DNA from: Nocardiopsis sinuspersici
GTDB taxonomy: Bacteria > Actinomycetota > Actinomycetes > Streptosporangiales > Streptosporangiaceae
NCBI GenBank assembly: GCA_008638415.1
Contig: VWVT01000002.1
Span: 523,251 to 587,250, forward strand
Direction of reading: 5' to 3'
DNA length: 64,000 nucleotides
Shown piece after piece: positions 8,171 to 16,591 of this stretch. The notes below the pieces were generated by a model. That model saw only the letters and a list, made by a program, of their open reading frames with translations. It searched no databases and was not told where the DNA came from. Position 1 is the stretch's first letter. Every line of letters begins with the position of its first letter. Made by a program: the position numbers and the translations under genes.

Positions 8171-9640
8171 ATGCGCAAGCACCACAAAGGGTGGGTCGCG
8201 CTGTTCGGCGCCGCCACGATCGCGTCGTCGGGATTGGCCGGGCTCCCGGGGGCGGCGGCCGACGAGAAGGGCACACGGGCGCTGGACTGGCCGGTGGTGA
8301 GCCAGAGCGTCTCCTCGTACAGCCTCGACGGCTACGAGATCGGTTACCTGCCCGAGGACCTGGAGGGGTACGGGATCAACGCCTCCTCCATCACGGACCG
8401 CAGGGGCAACAGGCAGTCGCAGATCTCCTGGACGCAGGGGCCCGACCGGATGCTCGCACGGGTGGCCGTGCTGCGCTCGGAGCGCTTCCAGAGCCTTGAG
8501 GACCTCCGGTCGATCCGGTACGGGCACCTGCCCGAGGGGTCGCTGCACCGCATGGACCGGAACGAGGCCCTGGAGCACGAGTCCTACCTGTCACAGGAGA
8601 CCGGTGACCTGTTCTGGCTGGAGAGGCCCGGTGTGGCCATCGCCGTGCACCTGCAGCCGGACCGGTGGGACAGCGGCGAGCTGGTCAGGATGGCGGAGTC
8701 CGTGGTCCCGCTGGAGTCCTCCCCCGAGAAGCCCGCGGAGGAGGGCGCCGGCGAGGGGGCTCCGGCAGAGGAGCCCGCGGCCGAGGAGCGCGGCCAGGAC
8801 AGGCCCGTGCCCGGGGAGCAGGCGACGGAGACCGAGGGCGCGCAGGAGCCCGCCGGTCCCCCCGCCGTGGGAGCGGCCCCCGTCGACGAGGTCGCGGACG
8901 GCACTCCGGTGGGCGTCGCGGGCACCGCTCCGGTCGGGCGGCCCGCGGACCCGCGGCCGTCCGACGCTCCGCAGGCTCCCGAGAGCCCCGAGGCGTCCGG
9001 TGCTCCCGAGAGCCCCGCCGGGCAGGAGGAGTCCCCGGCCGAAGAAGCCCCGGCCGAGGAGGGCACGCAGGAGGGGGCCCCCGCCGAGGAGGCTCCGGCC
9101 GGGCAGGACGAGGCTCCGACCGGGGAGACCTCCACCGGGCAGGGCACGCCGACCGAGGAGGGCACGCAGGAGGGGACCCCCGCCGAGGAGGTTCCTACCG
9201 AGGAGGGCGCACAGCACGAGGGCGTCAGGGTCCCCCAGGTCAAGGAGTGCGTCATCGGCCGGTTCGTGGACTTCGAGACCGGCGAGACCGACCTGGTCCA
9301 GGCCGGGATGACCCCCTCCAGCGGGGAGTTCGTCGAGCGGGTCCTGGCCGGGGAGCAGCTCGGCGCCGCCGAGCTCGACCGCCTGCTGGCCACCGTCTGG
9401 CACTACGGCGACGAGGGCGACAAGACCGGCGCGGTCAGCGCCTGCGCCCAGGACCTGAGCCTGACGCGCGCCGAGGTGGAGGAGATCATCTTCGACCTCT
9501 CCCCGCTGATCGCCGAGCTCGTCCAGGAGGCCGAACAGTACGAGGCCGGCTCCACCCGGACCGTCGAGCCGATCGGCGCCGAGGAGTGGCAGGAGCTGTG
9601 GGACTCCGTGCCGTGGAGCTTCCCGGGCGAGAACTCCTGA
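8171..9640 (+). CDS. Secreted protein with Pro/Glu/Ala-rich repeat linker, unknown function
   Basis: The 489-residue protein starts at ATG 8171 behind GGAAGGAAG and has a signal peptide ('WVALFGAATIASSGLAGLPGAAA'). Residues about 30-180 form a globular domain rich in aromatic and charged residues. Residues about 181-352 are low-complexity repeats of units such as 'PAEEGTQEGAPAEE' and 'TEEGTQEGTPAEE', which should form an extended acidic spacer through the cell wall. The last 135 residues ('VKECVIGRFVDFETGETD' onward) form a second compact acidic domain with two Cys residues that could pair. There is no sortase motif or C-terminal membrane helix, so it is probably released or loosely wall-bound. 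I do not recognise either domain. Confidence 0.8.
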   Translation: MRKHHKGWVALFGAATIASSGLAGLPGAAADEKGTRALDWPVVSQSVSSYSLDGYEIGYLPEDLEGYGINASSITDRRGNRQSQISWTQGPDRMLARVAVLRSERFQSLEDLRSIRYGHLPEGSLHRMDRNEALEHESYLSQETGDLFWLERPGVAIAVHLQPDRWDSGELVRMAESVVPLESSPEKPAEEGAGEGAPAEEPAAEERGQDRPVPGEQATETEGAQEPAGPPAVGAAPVDEVADGTPVGVAGTAPVGRPADPRPSDAPQAPESPEASGAPESPAGQEESPAEEAPAEEGTQEGAPAEEAPAGQDEAPTGETSTGQGTPTEEGTQEGTPAEEVPTEEGAQHEGVRVPQVKECVIGRFVDFETGETDLVQAGMTPSSGEFVERVLAGEQLGAAELDRLLATVWHYGDEGDKTGAVSACAQDLSLTRAEVEEIIFDLSPLIAELVQEAEQYEAGSTRTVEPIGAEEWQELWDSVPWSFPGENS

Positions 9641-9777
9641 GGCGCCCTGAGTCACCCTGAGCCGCCCTGAGGCGCGCTGGGACACGAGGCGGCGGGCTCG
9701 GGGCCCGCCGGGCGGGGCGGTGCGAGCGGGCACCGCACGCGGAACGCGGCCGCCGGGAGCACCGGGCGAAGCGCACA

Positions 9778-9818
9778 AGGAACCCGGGGCCGGACACGGA
9801 TGTTGGCCCCGGGTTCCT
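9778..9818. terminator. Strong hairpin terminator after the secreted Pro/Glu/Ala-rich protein gene
   Basis: Perfect 14-base arms AGGAACCCGGGGCC (9778-9791) and GGCCCCGGGTTCCT (9805-9818) enclose a 13-base loop. No U-tract follows, which is usual for actinomycete intrinsic terminators. It lies about 140 bases after the stop at 9640, within the 373-base spacer before the gamma-glutamyltransferase gene. Confidence 0.75.
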
Positions 9819-10013
9819 CCTGTGCGGAACCGGGGCCGTGGAGAACCCGGACACCGGGCCACTCAGGGGAACAATCCATGATGTACCGTCGCCTCAGGTC
9901 CGAGGCCGGTGACCACAGTCACCCTCCGGTCGCGAAGCCCCCACCCGGGCACACCCGACCCGGACCGCGGTGGCGACCCCGCCATCCCCCACACCCGAGG
10001 AGGACCCGCCCAG

Positions 10014-11816
10014 ATGCCCGGTTTCACCACCCGGCCCCAGCTCCGCGGCGATTTCGGCATGGTCGCCTCCACCCACTGGCTGGCCAGCGCCACCGGCATG
10101 TCCCTGCTCGAACGCGGCGGCAACGCCTTCGACGCCGCCGTCGGGGCCGGCTTCACCCTCCAGGTGGTCGAACCCCACCTCAACGGACCCGGCGGCGAGG
10201 TCCCCGTCGTCTTCCAGGCCGCCGGGAGCGCTCCCCGGGTCCTGTGCGGGCAGGGCGTCTCCCCCGCGGCCGCGACCATCGACGCCTACGCGGGCATGGA
10301 CCGCGTCCCGGGCAGCGGCGTGCTCGCCGCCACCGTTCCCGGCTCCTTCGACGCCTGGATGCTGCTCCTGCGCGACCACGGCACCATGACCGTTCGCGAC
10401 GTGCTCGACCACGCCATCGGGCTCGCCGAGCGCGGCTACCCCGTCCTGGACCGGATCGCCGCCGCCGTCGAGGCCCTCGCCCCCGTCTTCTCCCGCCACT
10501 GGACCGGCTCCGCCGCCGTCTACCTCCCCCACGGCACCGCGCCCAGACCCGGCTCCCGGCTGCGCAACCCGGCCCTGGCCGCCACCTACCGGCGCGTCGT
10601 CGCCGAGGCCGAGAGCGCCGGAGGCGGCCGCGAGGCGCAGATCGAGGCCGCGCGCCGGTCCTGGTCACGGGGCTTCGTCGCCGAGGCGGTCGGGGCGTTC
10701 CTGTCCTCCCCCGTCCCCGACGGATCCGGGGAGCCCCAGCGGGCCCTGCTCACCGCCCAGGACATGGCCGACTGGAGCGCCACCTACGAGGACACCGTCA
10801 GCGTCCCCCACGGCTCCCACACCGTGCACAAGACCGGCCCGTGGGGGCAGGGGCCCACCATGCTCCAGCAGTTGCGCGTCGCCGAGGCGCTCGGCACCGG
10901 CCGCGACGTCCTCGACGGGGTCGGCGCCGACTTCGTGCACCGGGTGACCGAGGCCGCCAAGCTCGCCTTCGCCGACCGCGAGGCCTGGTACGGCGACCCC
11001 GACTTCGTCGACGTCCCCCTCAAGGAGCTGCTCGGCGCCGACTACGCCGCCCGCCGCGCCGCCCTGGTCGACGACGGCCGCGCCAGCATGGAGCAGCGCC
11101 CGGGCCGCGTCGGCACGCGTTCGCCCTTCGAACCACCGCTGTACGTGCCGGGCCAGACCCCCGCGGACCGCACCACCGGTGAGCCCACGGTGCGCGACGC
11201 GGCCGGCTCCGGGCCCGCCGAACTGCGCGGGGACACCTGCCACGTGGACGTGGTGGACGCCCGGGGCAACATGGTCTCGGCCACGCCCAGCGGCGGCTGG
11301 CTCAGCAGCTCCCCGCTCATCCCCGGACTCGGCTTCCCCCTGGGCACACGGGCCCAGATGTTCTGGCTCGACCCCGCCTCGCCCAACGCGCTGGCGCCCC
11401 GCAAACGGCCCCGCACCACCCTGTCCCCCACCCTGGTCACCCGCGAGGACGGCCAGGCGGTCCTGGCGATCGGCACCCCGGGCGGCGACCAGCAGGACCA
11501 GTGGACGTTCACCGCCCTGCTGAGGATCCTCAACGGGGTGGAGGACCTCCAGGAGGCCCTGGACACGCCGATGTTCCACACCACCGCCTTCCCCAGCTCG
11601 TTCCACCCCAGGGAGACGGTTCCGGGCGGCCTGGTCGTGGAGCCGCGCGTGGGAGAGGGGGTCATCGACGCGCTGCGTGGACGGGGCCACCGGGTGGAGG
11701 TCGTCGAGGACTGGGCCCTGGGGCGCCTGGCCGCCGTGGCACGCGACCCGGAGTCCGGCGAGCTGCGCGCCGCCGCCGACGCCCGGGGCGTACAGGGGTA
11801 CGCCGCCGGGCGCTGA
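10014..11816 (+). CDS. Gamma-glutamyltransferase family protein (Ntn hydrolase)
   Basis: The 600-residue protein fits the gamma-glutamyltranspeptidase family, self-cleaving N-terminal nucleophile hydrolases that act on glutathione-type gamma-glutamyl or related amide substrates. The N-terminal half has 'ATGMSLLERGGNAFDAAVG' and 'EPHLNGPGGEVPVVF'. The processing site is the 'GDTCHVDVVDARGNMVSATPSGG' region near residue 409, where the Thr would become the nucleophile of the small subunit. 'RKRPRTTLSPTLV' and 'GTPGGDQQDQW' are standard small-subunit motifs. The chosen ATG 10014 follows GAGGAGGA; an in-frame GTG at 9909 is less likely. No signal peptide is seen, so it may act in the cytoplasm like several actinomycete paralogues. 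The substrate is uncertain because many GGT-like proteins are acylases or unrelated amidases. Confidence 0.85.
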   Translation: MPGFTTRPQLRGDFGMVASTHWLASATGMSLLERGGNAFDAAVGAGFTLQVVEPHLNGPGGEVPVVFQAAGSAPRVLCGQGVSPAAATIDAYAGMDRVPGSGVLAATVPGSFDAWMLLLRDHGTMTVRDVLDHAIGLAERGYPVLDRIAAAVEALAPVFSRHWTGSAAVYLPHGTAPRPGSRLRNPALAATYRRVVAEAESAGGGREAQIEAARRSWSRGFVAEAVGAFLSSPVPDGSGEPQRALLTAQDMADWSATYEDTVSVPHGSHTVHKTGPWGQGPTMLQQLRVAEALGTGRDVLDGVGADFVHRVTEAAKLAFADREAWYGDPDFVDVPLKELLGADYAARRAALVDDGRASMEQRPGRVGTRSPFEPPLYVPGQTPADRTTGEPTVRDAAGSGPAELRGDTCHVDVVDARGNMVSATPSGGWLSSSPLIPGLGFPLGTRAQMFWLDPASPNALAPRKRPRTTLSPTLVTREDGQAVLAIGTPGGDQQDQWTFTALLRILNGVEDLQEALDTPMFHTTAFPSSFHPRETVPGGLVVEPRVGEGVIDALRGRGHRVEVVEDWALGRLAAVARDPESGELRAAADARGVQGYAAGR

Positions 11817-12117
11817 CCTGGAAGAAGACGAAGCGGCACGGAAATCGGGACGGTATTGGTCGGTATGGGTGGCACAGGAGGTTTGAGAGCGCTTACCTGC
11901 CTTGGTCTGGCCTCTTGCCAAATCGCCCGGTCACTGCTTATGTAGACCCTGTGCGACGGCACTCCGGGAAAGCCCCCGATCGCGTTCCGTCAGAACTCAA
12001 TACCATCACATCAGGGTTCGTACGCTGTCTCCCCCTCCCTCAGTGACGACCCTGTTTCCCCCTCCTGCCTGAGACCTGCCTTCCCCTCCCGGCTGGGTTT
12101 TTCGGGCAAGGAGAAAC

Positions 12118-12162
12118 GAGTGGGCCGTGGTGTCACCGGCGCGGTGACACCACGGCCCACTC
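12118..12162. terminator. Bidirectional terminator hairpin
   Basis: A perfect 20-bp stem (12118-12137 with 12143-12162) closes a 5-base loop and is flanked by TCTTTCCCC on one side and, on the other strand, GTTTCTCC. It lies between the convergent gamma-glutamyltransferase and NlpC/P60 genes and can serve both. Confidence 0.8.
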
Positions 12163-12219
12163 TCTTTCCCCGTTTATCTCCGTGCCGTCCATTTGATTTG
12201 GCTAAAGCTTCTTGGGTGC

Positions 12220-12238
12220 GATTGTGCGGGGCACAATC
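12220..12238. promoter_or_regulatory. Perfect inverted repeat, possible operator
   Basis: GATTGTGC (12220-12227) and GCACAATC (12231-12238) are perfect 8-base arms around GGG. A second short palindrome, GTGCGCAC, follows about 20 bases downstream. The position, 100 bases past the 3' end of the NlpC/P60 gene, is odd for an operator. It could instead be a small hairpin. Confidence 0.35.
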
Positions 12239-12342
12239 CTTTTGAGTACGTTGTGCGCACGGATACCGCGTTCCTTTTTCCGCACAGAAGTACACCCCGA
12301 CCGGCACGGCGGCCGGAGGGGGTGTCGGGGGCAGGGGCCGCG

Positions 12343-13518
12343 TCAGGTGTTGACGCGCACGGCTCCCGCGTAGTTGCTGGTCCGCACCGGGGTGACGCGC
12401 ACGTTCAGCCCGGTCCGCGGCGCCTCCAGCATCATGCCGTCGCCCAGGTAGATGGCCACGTGGGAGATGTAGTCGGGCGCGGTGGGGTCCGTACGCCAGA
12501 ACAGCAGGTCACCGCGCTGGATGTCGTCGAACTCCACGCGCCGGCCGGCGTTCCACTGGTCGTGGGTGACCCTGGGGATGGACACCCCCGCCTCGTGGAA
12601 GGCCCACTGGAGCAGGCCCGAGCAGTCGAATCCCCCCTCGGGGGTCTCACCGCCCCAGACGTAGGGGACGCCGAGCTGGCTCTCGGCGTTGGCGATGACC
12701 TGCTCCACCACCGAGGGGGCCACGGCCTCGCCGCTGACGAGGGGCTCGGGCGCGTCGGCGACGAGCTGGAGGGAGACGTCCTCGCCCAGGGCCTCGGTCA
12801 GGGCCTCGTGCAGCTCCCACAGGTCGGCGTCGGGGGCGGAGACCACCAAAGCGTTGCCCTCGGGCATGCCCAGCTCCGCGGCGCGCTCGCGCGAGACCAG
12901 CGCGTCGATCCCGGCGATGCCGGAGGTGGCGTGCGTCCACACCTCCAGGGGGACCTCTCCGCGCCCGCCCGCGACGGTGACCTCGCTGCCGACCTCCAGG
13001 CCGCGCTCGGTACCGACGTCGTTGGACAGCGCGATGTGGCCCTCGGCCACGCCCTGCCAGATCTTGTCGGACTCGGCGGAGGGTTCGGGGGCGTGGTTGC
13101 GGAAGTTGGAGGGGTTCACGCCGAGCACCGAGGTGGTCTCGCCCTCGATCTCCACACGGGCGGCGTCGACGGTCAGGACGCCCTCGACACCGTCGATCCC
13201 GCGGACCGCCGAGACGGCCTCCCGGGGCAGGGTGCGGGGGGCGACGGCGAAGTACTCGACGCTGCGCGCCTCGCGGAAGGGGGCCACGTGGGCGTCCCGC
13301 CGCAGTTCGGCGTCGGAGACGTCGGGGGCCCGGTCCCCGCCCTCCCTCTCGCGCGTGCGGGGGTCGGTGCCGCTGGGGGAACCGGGGGCGAACTGCTCAC
13401 TGACGGGGGGACGGTCCTCGACCACGGGATCCGCCCAGGCCGGGGTGGCGCCGAAGGCGGTGAAGGCCACGGCGAAGGCCGCGGTGGTACCCGCACATGT
13501 TCTCAAACGGCTCCGCAC
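12343..13518 (-). CDS. Secreted NlpC/P60 cell-wall endopeptidase with MacB-like N-terminal domain
   Basis: The 391-residue protein starts at GTG 13518 behind AAAGGTGAG and has a signal peptide ending near 'ATPAWA'. The C-terminal 110 residues are an NlpC/P60 papain-like peptidase: 'GGFDCSGLLQWAF' holds the catalytic Cys near 299, 'YISHVAIYLGDG' the His near 353, and 'EAPRTG' the third polar position. These enzymes cut peptide stems of peptidoglycan. Residues about 80-260 are unusual for a hydrolase: 'TTSVLGVNPSNF', 'EGHIALSNDVG' and 'GIAGIDALVS' resemble the extracytoplasmic MacB/FtsX-type domain of ABC permeases. The domain may bind a partner or regulate the peptidase. It converges on the gamma-glutamyltransferase gene and is preceded by a 153-base spacer without a recognisable riboswitch. 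Confidence 0.88.
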   Translation of the reverse strand: MRSRLRTCAGTTAAFAVAFTAFGATPAWADPVVEDRPPVSEQFAPGSPSGTDPRTREREGGDRAPDVSDAELRRDAHVAPFREARSVEYFAVAPRTLPREAVSAVRGIDGVEGVLTVDAARVEIEGETTSVLGVNPSNFRNHAPEPSAESDKIWQGVAEGHIALSNDVGTERGLEVGSEVTVAGGRGEVPLEVWTHATSGIAGIDALVSRERAAELGMPEGNALVVSAPDADLWELHEALTEALGEDVSLQLVADAPEPLVSGEAVAPSVVEQVIANAESQLGVPYVWGGETPEGGFDCSGLLQWAFHEAGVSIPRVTHDQWNAGRRVEFDDIQRGDLLFWRTDPTAPDYISHVAIYLGDGMMLEAPRTGLNVRVTPVRTSNYAGAVRVNT

Positions 13519-13671
13519 GGGGGGAACTCACCTTTCTGTGAGCCGTCCGGTCCGGGGGAGGACCCCTGTGGCGTACGGCCTGTCGACAACTTGTCCGCGT
13601 CCAAGAATGGGCGTACACGGACGACTTTGCAAGAAGTCCACGCCGTCCGATACCGGACGTCCACTTCGCGG

Positions 13672-15342
13672 TCATAAGGACGCATAGTTCTGGGTGACCA
13701 CCGGGGACAGGGGGAATCGCACCGGGGTGTCCCCGAAGAGGATCGCGCTGGCCTGGGCCTCGGCCTCGGCGACCGCGCGCACCGACTCCCCGGCCAGGTC
13801 GGCGGGCACGTGCAGGACGACCTCGTCGTGGACGAAGAAGACGACTCCCGCGCCCTCGGGCATGTCCGGCAGGCGCCGGCGCAGCGCGGCGAGCAGGACC
13901 AGGGCCCATTCGGCGGCGGTGGCCTGGACGACGAAGTTGCGGGTGAACCTCCCGTGGGCCCGGCGGCGGCGCTCCCCGTCGGGGCCGGAGACGGTGGCGG
14001 ACCACGCGCCGGGCGCGGGAGAGGTGCGCCCCAGCCAGGAGCGGACGACGCCGCCGCCCTCGCCCGTGCGCGCGGCGGAGTCCACGTAGTCCAGGGCGCG
14101 CGGGTAGAGGCGGCGCATGGTGGCCAGCAGGGGCGCGGCGTCGCCCGAGGTCTGGCCGTACATGGCCGAGAGCATGCCGATCTTGGCGCGTTCGCGGTCG
14201 CCGCCCACGTGCGCCGCCAGGCGGGCGTACAGGTCCTCCTCCGCGGCCGCCGCGGCGAGGGCGCCGTCCCCGGAGACCGCGGCGAGCACACGGGGTTCGA
14301 GCTGCCCCGCGTCGGCGCGGACCAGGACCCAGCCGGGATCGGCCCGGACCGCCCGCCGGACCGACTTGGGGACCTGGAGGGCGCCCCCGCCCCGGGTCGC
14401 CCAGCGCCCGGAGACGACGCCGCCGACCACGTAGTCGGGCTGGAAGCGGCCCAGGCGCAGGCCGTCGGGGCCGGGGCGCTCGCGCACCCAGGTCTCCAGC
14501 CACGACCAGCCGTTGGCCGAGTGCAGGCGGGCGAGTTCCTTGTAGCGCAGCAGGAGCGGGACGACGGGGTGGTCGACCCTCTCCAGGACCCAGGAGCGGG
14601 TGGACTCGACGGGGTGGCCGATCCACGCCATCGCCCTGAGGACCTGCGCGGGAGAGTCGGGGTTGACCTCGTGGCCGACGGCCTCGCCGATACGCGCCGC
14701 GAGGTCGGCGAGCACGGGAGGGCGCTGCCCGGAGGGCGGCCGGGGCCCGAGGAGCTCGGTGAGGATCTCGTCGTGGACGTCGGGCCGCCAGGGCAGGCCG
14801 TCGTGGCTCATCTCCGCCGCGGCGAGCCCGCCCGCCGACTCCACGGCCGCGAGCAGGCGCATGCGTCCGGGCTCGGGGAGCCGGGCGACGCGGTCCAACT
14901 GGTCGGCGTGGACCTCGGCCAGGGCGGCGAGGCGGTCGGTGCCCGGGGGCAGGGTGGAGCGGTCGGCCTCGAAGAGGGCGGGCTGGGCGGCGGTGCCCTC
15001 TCCGAGGGGGCGGACGGGGTCGTCGGGGACGGGAAGCCCGTGCAGGCGGGCCCAGGCCGCGCCCAGGGAGGAGGCCTCGCCGTGGCGGGAGTGGTAGCCC
15101 AGCAGCAGGGCCTCGGTCAGGGCGGTGTCGTGGCAGCGCGCGACCCTCACCCCGGCGCGGACGAGCTCGGGGTAGACGTCCTCACTGGCCGACCACACCC
15201 ACCGGGGCGGTTCGGGACGGGCGTGCTCCGCCTCGCTCACGGCGGCCGCGAGGTCGGCGACACGGCGGACCGGGCCGGGGGCCTCGTCCAGTTCCTGGAG
15301 CCAGCCGCCGCCCTCGCCGTCGGCGACCACCGCGATCCGCAT
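13672..15342 (-). CDS. Family A DNA polymerase without 5' nuclease domain
   Basis: The 556-residue protein is a short relative of DNA polymerase I, in the actinomycete group usually named bifunctional 3'-5' exonuclease/DNA polymerase. Motif A is 'RADAGQLEPRVLAAVSGD' from residue 343, motif B is 'RERAKIGMLSAMYGQ' and motif C is 'FFVHDEVVLHV' near 504; the metal-binding Asp residues of motifs A and C are present. The 5' nuclease is absent. The N-terminal 180 residues occupy the exonuclease position but do not show the usual acidic DxE triad, so proofreading is doubtful. The start at ATG 15342 has GGGAG unusually close upstream. It is not a substitute for polA; a repair or translesion role is inference. 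Confidence 0.85.
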   Translation of the reverse strand: MRIAVVADGEGGGWLQELDEAPGPVRRVADLAAAVSEAEHARPEPPRWVWSASEDVYPELVRAGVRVARCHDTALTEALLLGYHSRHGEASSLGAAWARLHGLPVPDDPVRPLGEGTAAQPALFEADRSTLPPGTDRLAALAEVHADQLDRVARLPEPGRMRLLAAVESAGGLAAAEMSHDGLPWRPDVHDEILTELLGPRPPSGQRPPVLADLAARIGEAVGHEVNPDSPAQVLRAMAWIGHPVESTRSWVLERVDHPVVPLLLRYKELARLHSANGWSWLETWVRERPGPDGLRLGRFQPDYVVGGVVSGRWATRGGGALQVPKSVRRAVRADPGWVLVRADAGQLEPRVLAAVSGDGALAAAAAEEDLYARLAAHVGGDRERAKIGMLSAMYGQTSGDAAPLLATMRRLYPRALDYVDSAARTGEGGGVVRSWLGRTSPAPGAWSATVSGPDGERRRRAHGRFTRNFVVQATAAEWALVLLAALRRRLPDMPEGAGVVFFVHDEVVLHVPADLAGESVRAVAEAEAQASAILFGDTPVRFPLSPVVTQNYASL

Positions 15343-15463
15343 ACTCCCAGTGTGTCCCTCACCGCCGACAGTCGGACATAACACGCACCGGCGGGTACGC
15401 CCGCCCGACCGCCAGGGGGCGTCGCCCGTGCGCCGACGGGGTTCGTTCGGGCTCCGGCGCCGC

Positions 15464-16393
15464 CTACCGGCCGCGGCGGGCGGCGCCGGGGCGGACCACG
15501 TTGGCCAGCTCCTCCCCGGCGGCCCAGCGGGCGAGCTGGGCGTCCATGAAGGCCCTGGCGCGAGGGTAGAACGCGGCCGCCCCGCCCGCGACGTGCGGGG
15601 TGATGAACACGCCGGAGGCGCTCCACAGCGGGTGGTCCCCCGGCAGGGGCTCGGGGTCGGTGACGTCGAGGGCGGCCCGCACACGGCCGTTCTCGGCCAG
15701 CAGCGCGCGGGTTTCCAGGACGGGCCCGCGGCCCACGTTCACCACGAGCGCGTCGTCGCGCAGCAGGGCGAGTTCCGGTGCGCCGAGCAGGCCGCGGGTG
15801 GCCTCGGTGAGCGGGGTGGCCAGGACGACGACGTCGGCGTCCGGCAGCAGGGCGTGCAGTTCGTCGATGCCGTGCACGTCGGGGCGGGCGCGGCTGGCCA
15901 CGCGCACGACCTCGGTCTCGAAGGGCCGCAGGCGGCTCTCGACGGCCCGGCCGATACTGCCGTAGCCGACGATCATCACCCGGCGGTCGGCCAGGGAGCG
16001 CAGCGGCGCCGGGTCCCACCGGTGCTCCTTCTGCGCGACCGCCCACCGGGGCAGGTCCCGCTGGGCGGCCAGGATGAGCGCCAGGGCGTGCTCGGCGGTA
16101 CTGGCGTCGTGGAGGCCGCGTCCGTTGCACAGGGTCACGTGGTCGGGAACCAGCGGGAGCACGTGCTCGTACCCGGCGGAGAGGAGCTGGACCACCTCCA
16201 GGGACGGCATCCGCGCGATCATGTCGAGCCGCTCGTCGACGCCCTGCGTGGAGGGGGCGTAGGGCACCTGGTAGAAGGTCACCTCGTCCAGGCCGCCGGC
16301 GGGGGCCGGCCCTCCGGGGTAGAGGTCCACCGCCAGGGAGTCCGGGGCGTTGTCCCTGTTCTGCTCCCACTGCACCAGCGCTCGGCCGCCCAT
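15464..16393 (-). CDS. D-isomer specific 2-hydroxyacid dehydrogenase
   Basis: The 309-residue protein has the NAD-binding domain inserted in a catalytic domain, typical of this family, which interconverts 2-hydroxy and 2-oxo acids. The dinucleotide fold is marked by 'RRVMIVGYGSIGRAVESRL'. The catalytic set is visible as Arg in 'VVNVGRGPVLE', Glu in 'DVTDPEPLPGDHPLW' and His in 'FITPHVAGG'. 'GLHDASTAEHALALILAAQR' is the usual interdomain helix. The ATG at 16393 has AAAGGA about 10 bases upstream. The substrate (glyoxylate, hydroxypyruvate, phosphoglycerate or other) cannot be told. It lies between the polymerase and methyltransferase genes on the same strand, with spacers of about 120 and 200 bases, so each may have its own promoter. 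Confidence 0.9.
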   Translation of the reverse strand: MGGRALVQWEQNRDNAPDSLAVDLYPGGPAPAGGLDEVTFYQVPYAPSTQGVDERLDMIARMPSLEVVQLLSAGYEHVLPLVPDHVTLCNGRGLHDASTAEHALALILAAQRDLPRWAVAQKEHRWDPAPLRSLADRRVMIVGYGSIGRAVESRLRPFETEVVRVASRARPDVHGIDELHALLPDADVVVLATPLTEATRGLLGAPELALLRDDALVVNVGRGPVLETRALLAENGRVRAALDVTDPEPLPGDHPLWSASGVFITPHVAGGAAAFYPRARAFMDAQLARWAAGEELANVVRPGAARRGR

Positions 16394-16591
16394 GTCCCCG
16401 TGTCCTTTCGCTCGGTCCGTCTCGGGAGCCAGCCTAGGGCGTCCGCGGCCCCTCCCCCCACGGTGGAACCCGTGCCCACAGCGGGGTTCGAGCGTCGAGG
16501 CGCGCCACGGGTACGGGACCAGCAGGATGAGGACCCCGCCCGCCGCACCTGCGACGCGGTCGACGCACCGGCGGGACCTCCCGCGCCGGGG

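Larger units (their letters stand above)
11817..12342. other. Gene-free spacer between convergent genes
   Basis: This 526-base spacer contains no credible coding region: the short frames here either lack a start with a ribosome site or run through hairpins. It is AT-richer than its surroundings and contains the 20-bp-stem hairpin at 12118-12162 and the inverted repeat at 12220-12238, listed separately. The stretch 11860-12060 has pyrimidine-rich tracts but no further structure that I can identify. Confidence 0.6.

Noticed and set aside
11880-11900. A LacI/CebR-type operator around AGCGCT
   Set aside because: Only the central six bases are palindromic; the flanks do not match and no sugar gene is adjacent.
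12011-12307. A 98-codon minus-strand frame between the gamma-glutamyltransferase and NlpC/P60 genes
   Set aside because: It reads straight through the 20-bp terminator hairpin and has no ribosome site or recognisable sequence.
13519-13671. A possible c-di-AMP (ydaO-type) riboswitch before the NlpC/P60 gene
   Set aside because: Such switches often precede actinomycete wall hydrolases, but the conserved boxes and pairings are not visible in this 153-base spacer.
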